Source: Treponema sp.
GTDB taxonomy: Bacteria > Spirochaetota > Spirochaetia > Treponematales > Treponemataceae
Assembly (NCBI GenBank): GCA_017484285.1
Contig: JAFUTH010000003.1
Span: 62,001-126,000 of the forward strand
Reading direction: 5' to 3'
Length of the DNA stretch: 64,000 nucleotides
Numbering within the stretch: position 1 is the stretch's first letter; each line of letters starts with the position of its first letter. A program made the translations under genes and the position numbers. The notes below the pieces were generated by a model. The model ran no database searches and had not been told where the DNA came from. It saw only the letters and a list, made by a program, of their open reading frames with translations. This document shows positions 57,689 to 64,000 of the stretch, one piece after another.

Positions 57689-58105
57689 TTAGTCCACAAT
57701 CTCCAGAGGGTCTTTTGAAACATCGGTGTGATTTTCGACGATGAATGCGTTCAAGACGGGGTTGTCTTTTTCCATGAGCGAGAGAATGAGGTAGCGCGCC
57801 TTTGAGTCGAAGAAGAGTCGCTTATCCTCTTCGCTTGGACGGCTGGGGCTTTCGGGGTGCGAGTGCCAGTTTCCGAGCGGAACCAAGCCCTTTGCTCTCA
57901 TGTCTTTGATTGCTTTGAGCTGGTCTTGCGGGCTGATGTTAAAATGCTCGTTTGAATGGTCGGTGTTTTCAAGGAGATACACTTCTTTGATTGTCTTAAC
58001 GCCGTTTTCTTCGGTGCCAGCGATGAGTCCGCACGCTTCTTCTGGAAGGCAGCCCTGAGCATGCGAGACAATTTTTTCGTAATCGGATTTTTTAAGGGTA
58101 ATCAT
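57689..58105 (-). CDS. JAMM (Mov34/MPN) protease, HcyD-like
   Basis: A 138-aa JAMM zinc metalloprotease. The motif is complete: Glu22/23 (PEEACGLI), His81, His83, Ser91 and Asp94 (HSHPESPSRPSEED). Such small JAMM proteins trim a residue from the end of ubiquitin-like sulfur carriers to free Gly-Gly. The carrier at 58941-59147 ends GGGQ, so it needs such trimming. In Wolinella succinogenes the homologous set HcyS-HcyF-HcyD with MetY makes homocysteine (literature knowledge). It lies 20 nt after the activating enzyme gene. Confidence 0.88.
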   Translation of the reverse strand: MITLKKSDYEKIVSHAQGCLPEEACGLIAGTEENGVKTIKEVYLLENTDHSNEHFNISPQDQLKAIKDMRAKGLVPLGNWHSHPESPSRPSEEDKRLFFDSKARYLILSLMEKDNPVLNAFIVENHTDVSKDPLEIVD

Positions 58106-58125
58106 TTCAGTGTATCTCCTTTCTT

Positions 58126-58941
58126 TTAATGTGCTTGTTTTAACTCACACGCGGGCTGCTCGTAGTCAATCAGCTTGGTGATTGTCGGGTTCTCGCCACA
58201 AATCGGGCATTTTCCGTTTGCGGGCGGAAGTTTGACCGCATGGAAGTTGTTTTTGAGCGCGTCATAGGTGAGCAGTTTTCCGACGAGGTTTTCGCCCACG
58301 CCCACGATGTATTTGACGGCTTCCATTGCCTGAAGGCTTCCGATAACACCGCCCATTGCGCCGATAACGCCTGCCTGTTTACAAGTGGGAACGGCATCTT
58401 TTGGCGGCGGGTCTTTGAATACACAGCGGTAGCATGGTCCTTGACCCGGAATGTAGGTCATCAGCTGACCCTTGAAGCGGATAATTCCCGCGTGGCTGAA
58501 CGGTTTTTTTTCCATAACGCACGCGTCGTTAATCAAGAATTTTGCGGGGAAGTTGTCCGTGCCGTCGATGATGAAATCGTAGTCGCGGATAAGCTCGCGG
58601 ATATTCGTTGAATTCACGAAAAGCTGGTAGGTTTTGACCTCAACATCGGGGTTCATCGCCTTCATCGTCTCTTCGGCTGACTTGACTTTCGGCTTTCCAA
58701 CATCAGCGGTGGCATGGATAATTTGCCGCTGGAGATTTGAAAGGTCAACGACATCAGCGTCAACGATACCGATAGTGCCCACACCTGCCGCCGCAAGGTA
58801 CATTGCCGCCGGTGCGCCCAATCCGCCCGCGCCGATAATGAGCACTTTCGCGTTCAAGAGTTTTTTCTGCCCCTTTACGCCGACTTCGTTCAAGATGATG
58901 TGGCGTGAGTAGCGTTCAATCTGCTCGTCTGTCATTGCCAT
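58126..58941 (-). CDS. ThiF/MoeB-family carrier-activating enzyme, HcyF-like
   Basis: A 271-aa E1-like adenylyltransferase. Nucleotide-binding IIGAGGLGAPAAMYLAAAG (about 36-54), DADVVDLSNLQRQIIH, then ATP-site residues and zinc Cys pairs (CYRC, CPIC). It lacks the C-terminal rhodanese of some MoeB proteins. It adenylates the C-terminal Gly of a ThiS/MoaD-like protein, here encoded directly upstream with a 1-nt overlap (TAATG). Location in a sulfite-reductase/MetY operon favours homocysteine synthesis over molybdopterin synthesis; no moa genes are present. Confidence 0.9.
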   Translation of the reverse strand: MAMTDEQIERYSRHIILNEVGVKGQKKLLNAKVLIIGAGGLGAPAAMYLAAAGVGTIGIVDADVVDLSNLQRQIIHATADVGKPKVKSAEETMKAMNPDVEVKTYQLFVNSTNIRELIRDYDFIIDGTDNFPAKFLINDACVMEKKPFSHAGIIRFKGQLMTYIPGQGPCYRCVFKDPPPKDAVPTCKQAGVIGAMGGVIGSLQAMEAVKYIVGVGENLVGKLLTYDALKNNFHAVKLPPANGKCPICGENPTITKLIDYEQPACELKQAH

Positions 58942-59147
58942 TATTGTCCGCCCCCCATGAAGTACAAGAATTCAACTGAATCGCCCTCTTTGAGAACGGT
59001 CGAAGCCTCTGCGTCTTTCTGAATGAATTCTTCGTTGATTGAGACCGTGACATACTGCGGAGTCTCAACTTTTTCCTGCTCGATGAGTTCCGGGAGCGTA
59101 AGCCCGTCTTTTACTTCTTTTTTTGTTCCTGCAACGGTAATTGTCAT
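58941..59147 (-). CDS. ThiS/MoaD-like sulfur carrier ending GGGQ (HcyS-like)
   Basis: A 68-aa beta-grasp protein (MTITVAGTKKEVKDGLTLPE, GDSVEFLYFMGGGQ). Sulfur carriers must end in Gly-Gly; this one ends Gly-Gly-Gly-Gln, so one residue has to be removed before adenylation. The JAMM protease in the same operon is the obvious partner. As a thiocarboxylate it would give sulfide to MetY for homocysteine. Spacing to the TusA-like gene is 19 nt. Confidence 0.9.
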   Translation of the reverse strand: MTITVAGTKKEVKDGLTLPELIEQEKVETPQYVTVSINEEFIQKDAEASTVLKEGDSVEFLYFMGGGQ

Positions 59148-59166
59148 ACTGTTCTCCTGTTATTTT

Positions 59167-59430
59167 TTATTTTTCGACTTTCTGAACGAAAAGCATGTAT
59201 GTGCCGTCGCCGTTTTCGTTGAGTTCAAGCACCTGGTGTCCTTCGTCTTTCATTGAGCGCGGAACATTCTGAACCGGCTCGCCGTCATTCAATTTGATTG
59301 CCAAGATTTCGCCGTCGTCGAGTTCTTCGAGCGCGACTTTTGCTTTTACGAATGTGAGCGGGCACACTTTGTCGGTGATGTCAACAAAATCGTCCGCCTT
59401 CACACCATTTTCTGAAACATAATCAGCCAT
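59167..59430 (-). CDS. TusA-family sulfurtransferase-like protein
   Basis: An 87-aa protein with the TusA core, including the reactive Cys23 in DKVCPLTFVKAKVALEEL and a two-helix, four-strand layout. It may carry persulfide between the sulfite reductase and the carrier system, or deliver sulfur to tRNA or cofactors. It is directly downstream of the sulfite reductase gene (11 nt), so a role in sulfide or persulfide handling is likely. Confidence 0.9.
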   Translation of the reverse strand: MADYVSENGVKADDFVDITDKVCPLTFVKAKVALEELDDGEILAIKLNDGEPVQNVPRSMKDEGHQVLELNENGDGTYMLFVQKVEK

Positions 59431-59441
59431 AGTTCCTCCAG

Positions 59442-60320
59442 TTATTTCTTTTCGCCATTGTATGCGTCGAGAATCACTTTTTTGAATTGCTCTTCGCCCG
59501 TGCGCTGAATCATAAATCTGAATCGCTCGCTCGGTTTTGCGTTTTCTGCAAAGTAGGTGATTGCGGCATCAGCCACGCGGAAGAGCGTTTCTTTGTCTTT
59601 GATGAGCGGCAAGAACGACTCGCCCTTGTAGATTTCGTTTCCGAACAAACCGCCCAGCGAAACGACATAGCCTGCTTCTCCGCTCCAGGCATCGAACGGA
59701 CACGCCTTTACGCATCGACCGCACTTGACGCATTTTGATTCATCGAATGTGATGCCAGTTGCCTTGTCGAGCTGGATTGCGTTCCATCGGCACGCTTTTA
59801 CGCACACACCGCATTTTTTGCATTTTTCGTTGTCGATTTTGACTTCCATGCCGCCCTTTACGCCGAAATCATTTTCTTCGGTTTTGAGACAGTTCGCACG
59901 GCAGCCCGTAACACCAAACTTGAATTTGTGAGGAAGTTCGCGCCCAAAGTAGCGTTTGTGGAATTCCTCAGCGATTTCGTAGGTGTTGATAAGACCGTTC
60001 GGACAAATTTCTTTGCCCTGACAAGCAGTGACGGTTCGCACACGAGGACCACACACGCCCGTCGGCACGCCGCCTTTCAAAAGTTCTGCTTTGACTTCAT
60101 CGACATCTTCAACATCGATGAACGGAATTTCAATTCCCTGTCGGCTCGTCATATGCACATAGCCGTGACCGTATTTTTTCGCAACCGCTGAGATGGTCGC
60201 AATCTGCTCCGCTGTCATATTTCCGCCGATTGTCATAACGCGAAGAGAATATTTCCCCTGCTGAACCTGCGGCATAAGTCCGCCCGCTTTGAGTGCTGCC
60301 TTATCGACTGTTTTTGCCAT
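59442..60320 (-). CDS. Small siroheme sulfite reductase with ferredoxin domain
   Basis: A 292-aa single-chain sulfite reductase of the low-molecular-weight assimilatory type. The siroheme-[4Fe-4S] Cys are C100-x5-C106 (TACQGKEIC) and C140-x3-C144 (GCRANC). An inserted ferredoxin carries two more clusters (CKKCGVCVKAC and CVKCGRCVKAC). It reduces sulfite from AprAB to sulfide. GGAGG lies 6 nt before the ATG. In one operon with metY (44-nt gap), tusA-like and carrier genes. Confidence 0.9.
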   Translation of the reverse strand: MAKTVDKAALKAGGLMPQVQQGKYSLRVMTIGGNMTAEQIATISAVAKKYGHGYVHMTSRQGIEIPFIDVEDVDEVKAELLKGGVPTGVCGPRVRTVTACQGKEICPNGLINTYEIAEEFHKRYFGRELPHKFKFGVTGCRANCLKTEENDFGVKGGMEVKIDNEKCKKCGVCVKACRWNAIQLDKATGITFDESKCVKCGRCVKACPFDAWSGEAGYVVSLGGLFGNEIYKGESFLPLIKDKETLFRVADAAITYFAENAKPSERFRFMIQRTGEEQFKKVILDAYNGEKK

Positions 60321-60364
60321 TTCTAGCCTCCTATTGTAAAACGCCTGTACCTCGTGACGCTTTT

Positions 60365-61585
60365 TTATGATTGAATCGCCTGCGTGAAGTCCGCAAGCAA
60401 GTCTTCGATATCCTCAATTCCGACACTGATTCGCACCGTATCGTCAAACACGCCCGCCGCGTTCATTTCTTCTTTTGTGTTGTGAAGGAAAAGCGTAGTG
60501 GCAGGATAGATGACGAGCGTGCGCACATCTCCGATATTCGATGCGATGATTGCAGTTTTGAGCGAGTTGATGATTTTAAAGGCGCGTTCTCGGCTTCCCG
60601 TGCTTATCGTGAGAATGCCGCCGCCGTATCCTTTAAGCTGTTTTTTTGCAAGTTCCGCAGTTTTTTCATTGAGAAGCGGGTAATTTACCGTGATTCCGTC
60701 GATTTTGCTCAATTCTTCGGCAAGTTTCTGTGCGTTCTCGTTGATTTTTTGGATTCGTAAGCCGAGCGTTTCAAGCCCGATGATGTTCAAGAATGCGTTG
60801 AACGGAGAAAGGCAACCGCCCAAGCTCGCCCATGAGTCTTTTCGTAAGCGCACGAGATAGGAAAGATTTGAAAACGCCTTGTATTCTTTGAGCGCGGGGA
60901 ATCGGTCGAAATCCCATTTGAATTTGCCCGAATAGACGACCACGCCCGAAATTGCGTCAGAAGAACCGTTTATATATTTTGAAGAGGAGTGAATCACGAT
61001 GTCCGCGCCCAAATCAATCGGATTGACCAAAAAAGGCGTTGCCGTAGTGTTGTCGATGACGAGCGGAATTGCTTTTGAATGGGCAAAATCCGCAAGCGAG
61101 CGAATGTCGATGATGTTTAGGCTTGGATTTCCAATCGTTTCGGCAAAAATCGCCTTTGTATTTTCGGTGTAAAGTGCTTCAAGATTCTCGTGAGAAAAAT
61201 CGTTCGTGTATTTTATAGAAATGTTGAACTGCTTGAAAACCGAAAAAAGCTGAATCGTGCCGCCGTACAAGCCTGCCGACGCGATGATTTCATCTCCCGC
61301 GCTCAGAAAATTCATAAGCCCGTGCGAGATTGCCGCCATGCCCGAAGACATAGCGACCGCGCCAAAGCCGTGCTCCAACGCGTTGATTCGTGACTCAAAG
61401 GAAGCGACTGTGGGATTTCCGATGCGTGTGTATGCAAAGCCCGACGACTTTCCGCCAAAGACCCGCTCAAGCGTTTCCATGTCGTTGTAGCCGAACGCGC
61501 TCACCTGATAGACAGGTGTAATCGTCGCGCCAAAACTTTCGTCTTTTACAACACCTTTATGCAATGCATCTGTATTGAATCCCAT
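60365..61585 (-). CDS. metY: O-acetylhomoserine sulfhydrylase MetY
   Basis: A 406-aa PLP enzyme of the Cys/Met metabolism family that forms homocysteine from O-acetylhomoserine and sulfide. The N-terminus FNTDALHKGVVKDESFGAT is typical of MetY, and the PLP Lys lies in IHSSSKYINGSSDAISG. The sulfide donor is probably the thiocarboxylated carrier encoded downstream. It has its own promoter with operator f, so the metY operon can respond to sulfur supply separately from the nitrogenase-like genes upstream. Confidence 0.95.
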   Translation of the reverse strand: MGFNTDALHKGVVKDESFGATITPVYQVSAFGYNDMETLERVFGGKSSGFAYTRIGNPTVASFESRINALEHGFGAVAMSSGMAAISHGLMNFLSAGDEIIASAGLYGGTIQLFSVFKQFNISIKYTNDFSHENLEALYTENTKAIFAETIGNPSLNIIDIRSLADFAHSKAIPLVIDNTTATPFLVNPIDLGADIVIHSSSKYINGSSDAISGVVVYSGKFKWDFDRFPALKEYKAFSNLSYLVRLRKDSWASLGGCLSPFNAFLNIIGLETLGLRIQKINENAQKLAEELSKIDGITVNYPLLNEKTAELAKKQLKGYGGGILTISTGSRERAFKIINSLKTAIIASNIGDVRTLVIYPATTLFLHNTKEEMNAAGVFDDTVRISVGIEDIEDLLADFTQAIQS

Positions 61586-61602
61586 AGTTCATCTACCCTT
61601 TA

Positions 61603-61657
61603 ACCTACAATTTTAATAGGTTTTAAAAAATATAGCATGATTCACAGTTTTGAGCAA
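61603..61657 (-). promoter_or_regulatory. metY promoter with sulfur operator f
   Basis: On the minus strand: TTGCTC (61652-61657), 17 bp, TATATT (61629-61634). The dyad ACCTA-N9-TAGGT at 61603-61621, extended by A and T flanks to AACCTA/TAGGTT, sits over the predicted transcription start and the first 20 nt, as expected for a repressor site. Confidence 0.8.
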
Positions 61658-61674
61658 TACCATGCACACATTTT

Positions 61675-62964
61675 TTACAGAGTTGTTGCAACAAAATCTT
61701 CCGCAACGGCGGCTGCTCCCGTGATTCCTGCGTGCGTGCGGTTCAAAATCACCGTGTGATAGGCGGGATATGAAACGACAAGCAACGGCACGCCTTTTTT
61801 TTCTGCGACTGATTCTTCGAGCGAACTTCCCAAAATCAGATTGCTCTCCGTATACCGAAGAATTTTTTCGATTTCGGTTGCGTCCTGCGCGATGAAGATT
61901 TTTTCCGCAACATTTTTCAGGCTCTCAGCCTTCGCGCTTTCGGGATTGTCATCTGACGGGAAAAAATCCGTGATGATTGCCGTCGCGATTTTTGCGTTGA
62001 AGTGCGTTTTCAAGAAATTCGCGTATTTGATGACGGTCGCTTCGTCGCCCACGATGTCAACGGTTTTTGCAAGGTGATTTCGATAGAAAATTTCCCGAAG
62101 ACTTGAAAAATAGTAGTCGAGTTTTTTCACTTCTTCTTCCAAAAATTTTTCTGCTGGTGAAAAATCGAGCGAGAGCGCATTGGCAACTTTTTTCAGGAAT
62201 TCCGCCGTTTCTTCAAGACCGAGCGGAAGTGACTCAAATGAAAGCGTCGGAATATTGTAGAGGGCATTGAGTTTTTCTGCGGGAGCATTTCCCCACCGAG
62301 AAAACACGATGTTGAGCGAGGCGTTTTTTGCGTTCAAGAGTTCTTCGCTTCCGTCCTCTTTTCCGAAGAATGTATTCGCCTTGATTCCGAGCGATGCGAG
62401 CACGCGCGTGATTTCTTCCAAATCGCCCTTAAAGAACAAGTCTTTTTGCGGAACGATGCCGAAGATGTTCACGAGATTCGCTTCTTTTTGCACGCCTGAA
62501 TTCTCGACTTTCGGGAGATTCTGAAAAATTTCGGTCAAAATCTGCTGATAGCCGTAATGCACATCGCCGTGAAAGCCCGCCTGAAGTCCGTCAACAACTT
62601 TTTCGCCCTGTTCCTGCACTTCGCGCACCATCGCGTCAACATCATCGCCGACCATTGCCGAAGGACAGCTGTTCAGCACGACATACAGTTTTCCGTCAAT
62701 CACTTTGAGCGTGTTTTTTATCTGCTCGCGAAGCCGTGACGCGCCGCCAAAAATGATGTGACGCTCCTGCATATCAGTGCCTGGAATTTCTTCGGTGGGA
62801 ATAAAACTCGTCGTAAATCCCGCAGCTGAATTCGCAAGGAAATTCTGAAATGCACAGCCCGCCGTTGAATGTACGATGGGAATCACATTTTTTATTTCTT
62901 GAACGGTCTGCAATGCGCCCTGAAACGCACAGCCGTTTCGTGGAGTTTTTAAAATCGTCTGCAT
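61675..62964 (-). CDS. Nitrogenase component 1-like protein, K-type
   Basis: A 429-aa protein of the NifD/NifK/BchN/BchB superfamily. Three Cys (12, 37 and 100) in RNGCAFQG, TAGCAFQN and LNSCPSAMVGDDV have nearly the spacing of the P-cluster ligands in NifK (25 and 63 residues here, 25 and 58 there). The C-terminal VILNRTHAGITGAAAVAEDF matches the end of NifK-like chains. It forms a pair with the gene upstream (9-nt gap). Placement before metY points to sulfur metabolism; methylthio-alkane reductase is one known nitrogenase-like enzyme with such a link. Function not determined. Confidence 0.85.
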   Translation of the reverse strand: MQTILKTPRNGCAFQGALQTVQEIKNVIPIVHSTAGCAFQNFLANSAAGFTTSFIPTEEIPGTDMQERHIIFGGASRLREQIKNTLKVIDGKLYVVLNSCPSAMVGDDVDAMVREVQEQGEKVVDGLQAGFHGDVHYGYQQILTEIFQNLPKVENSGVQKEANLVNIFGIVPQKDLFFKGDLEEITRVLASLGIKANTFFGKEDGSEELLNAKNASLNIVFSRWGNAPAEKLNALYNIPTLSFESLPLGLEETAEFLKKVANALSLDFSPAEKFLEEEVKKLDYYFSSLREIFYRNHLAKTVDIVGDEATVIKYANFLKTHFNAKIATAIITDFFPSDDNPESAKAESLKNVAEKIFIAQDATEIEKILRYTESNLILGSSLEESVAEKKGVPLLVVSYPAYHTVILNRTHAGITGAAAVAEDFVATTL

Positions 62965-62973
62965 AGCCTCTCC

Positions 62974-64000
62974 TTACTTCGTTTCCTGCTTGACATACCA
63001 ACTGCCGCTCTTTTTGAGCCACGCGTCTTTATACAACGAAGCACGATTTTTGCCGAACACCGCCGCCGTTTTGAGCGCGTCGATAATATGCGTGATGCCC
63101 GAATAGCCGAAAATCTGCACCGTTTTGAGCGAGACAGGAATCGCGCCGACTTCCGCCGCAAATGAAACCGCTCCGTTTTGGCTGATGTAGTAATCGGGCG
63201 TGAGTTTTGCAATCGCGTTCGCTTTTTCAAAATACTGACCGTTTCCGACAATCACAGGCGTGAGGGAGGGAATTGAGTCGAGTCGCTGCAAGAACGCACG
63301 GTTTTCCAAATCAATCGTCTGAACGGAAAATCCCGCGATTTCGCCGCCGAGCCGATTGAAAAGCGTGAAAAATCTCGTCACATCGGAAAGTTTTCCGTCG
63401 AAGTAGATTTTTTTGCCCGCAAGAATCTGCTCAGAAATTGCTTTTTGGAATCCCGCTTCTTTTTCCTGAATGATTTTTTCGGCTTCTGCTTCCTTTCCGA
63501 AGACTTTTGCGATATTCCGCAAAAATGCGTTCGTGCCCTGCAATCCAATCGGCGCATCCGTTTTGATGTAGGCGACATCAAAGCCGTCACGCAATTCTTC
63601 TGCAAGGTAGCCACCTTCGTCTTGTGAAAGCACCACGCTTGCCTGTGCGCTGCCCGCTTTTTTTATGCTGTCAACTGAGCCGAATCGGGGAAGAATGTTT
63701 GTTTCGATGCCGAGTTCTTCAATAAGTGAGGCGACCGAGCGAACGGATTCCTTACTTTCGGAAAAACTGATGATATTCAGAAGATTTTTGTTTTTTTCAT
63801 CAGATTTTTCAGTGATTTTTTTGAGAATCGAATGAGAAACGATGTCGTAGGCAGTGAGCGCAGACTTTGTTTTAAATCCGTCAGAATAAATGAACACGAG
63901 TTTAATGTTGAATTCATCTTCCAGCTCAAAAATCACCGAATTCACATCGTCATTGTTGATAGCGATGACCGGCGTTCCCACGATAAAAATGACTTTCGGG
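62974..64000 (-). CDS. Nitrogenase component 1-like protein, D-type (5' end outside window)
   Basis: The frame is open to the right edge; about 342 C-terminal residues are visible. PKVIFIVGTPVIAINNDDV aligns with the strand-loop that carries the third P-cluster Cys in NifD (CPVGLIGDD), but here the Cys is Thr. No Cys at all occurs in the visible part, so the NifD Cys ligand to FeMo-cofactor is missing as well. The later parts (VASLIEELGIETNILPRFG, GKKIYFDGKL) keep the superfamily fold. Its partner is the K-type gene downstream. A NifH-like reductase would be expected further upstream, outside the window. Confidence 0.82.
   Translation of the reverse strand, partial: PKVIFIVGTPVIAINNDDVNSVIFELEDEFNIKLVFIYSDGFKTKSALTAYDIVSHSILKKITEKSDEKNKNLLNIISFSESKESVRSVASLIEELGIETNILPRFGSVDSIKKAGSAQASVVLSQDEGGYLAEELRDGFDVAYIKTDAPIGLQGTNAFLRNIAKVFGKEAEAEKIIQEKEAGFQKAISEQILAGKKIYFDGKLSDVTRFFTLFNRLGGEIAGFSVQTIDLENRAFLQRLDSIPSLTPVIVGNGQYFEKANAIAKLTPDYYISQNGAVSFAAEVGAIPVSLKTVQIFGYSGITHIIDALKTAAVFGKNRASLYKDAWLKKSGSWYVKQETK

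Noticed and set aside
58126..59147. Molybdopterin synthesis genes (MoeB/MoaD)
   Set aside because: No moaA, moaC, moaE or mog gene is near, the carrier ends GGGQ and needs trimming, and the neighbours are sulfite reductase and MetY.
61586..61674. SAM riboswitch before metY
   Set aside because: The 90-bp gap holds a promoter and the sulfur operator; the leader after the predicted start is about 37 nt, too short for a SAM riboswitch.

Overview
The window reads as chromosomal DNA of a host-associated spirochaete of the Treponema type. Supporting this are the tandem DUF115 flagellar/motility-accessory genes, spirochaete-style lipoproteins, a eukaryote-like (type 2) isoleucyl-tRNA synthetase, treponemal outer-membrane barrels, and the habit of placing DUF4143 ATPases behind tandem repeats. 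The genus is inferred from protein resemblance only. No rRNA, tRNA or CRISPR array was found.

Layout. 1-6.6 kb (+): a translationally coupled operon of an acidic protein, a small cytoplasmic protein, two DUF115 proteins and a membrane protein with a degenerate GGDEF-like domain. 6.6-11.4 kb (-): ileS followed by two lipoprotein genes. 11.5-18.4 kb: a redox block with aldo/keto reductases, a cytoplasmic and an exported flavodoxin, an exported DUF362 protein, a DUF4405 membrane cytochrome and two LysR regulators. Two of its promoters share a 25-bp box. 18.5-20.4 kb (+): a compact RiPP-type cassette of a 47-aa peptide with ACGX repeats, a nitroreductase and a radical SAM/SPASM maturase. 20.5-35.6 kb: accessory DNA with an ankyrin-HTH protein, a DUF4143 ATPase behind a five-copy repeat array, a WYL regulator, small membrane proteins, a very AT-rich pair (845-aa ankyrin/zinc-finger protein and 1213-aa helicase-nuclease), a DUF3791-type remnant and a barrel protein. 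Two promoters at either end of the WYL-to-barrel stretch share an identical operator design. 35.8-37.8 kb (-): acyl-CoA synthetase. 38.0-46.8 kb (+): sulfate uptake (sbp-cysTWA), APS reductase (aprAB) and ATP sulfurylase (cysDN). 46.8-52.8 kb (-): glycosyltransferase, two Wzi-like barrels, thiI. 53.0-54.8 kb (+): a GH53 galactanase lipoprotein behind a LacI-type operator. 54.9-57.6 kb (-): priA and a type 4 uracil-DNA glycosylase. 57.7-64.0 kb (-): a sulfur operon with two nitrogenase-component-1-like proteins (the first cut by the right edge), metY, a small siroheme sulfite reductase, a TusA-like protein, a ThiS/MoaD-like carrier ending GGGQ, its ThiF-like activator and a JAMM protease.

How it works together. 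The two sulfur blocks form one pathway: sulfate import, APS, sulfite, sulfide, then transfer of sulfide through a protein thiocarboxylate to O-acetylhomoserine by MetY. They are tied together by a 19-bp dyad, ACCTA-N9-TAGGT, found six times with up to one mismatch per half-site pair, at or near the promoters of sbp, aprA, cysDN and metY. The nitrogenase-like pair directly upstream of metY suggests an additional organosulfur or redox step. The ACGX cassette, the co-regulated operator pair around the helicase island and the repeat arrays linked to ATPase genes are the other parts that known annotation does not fully explain.
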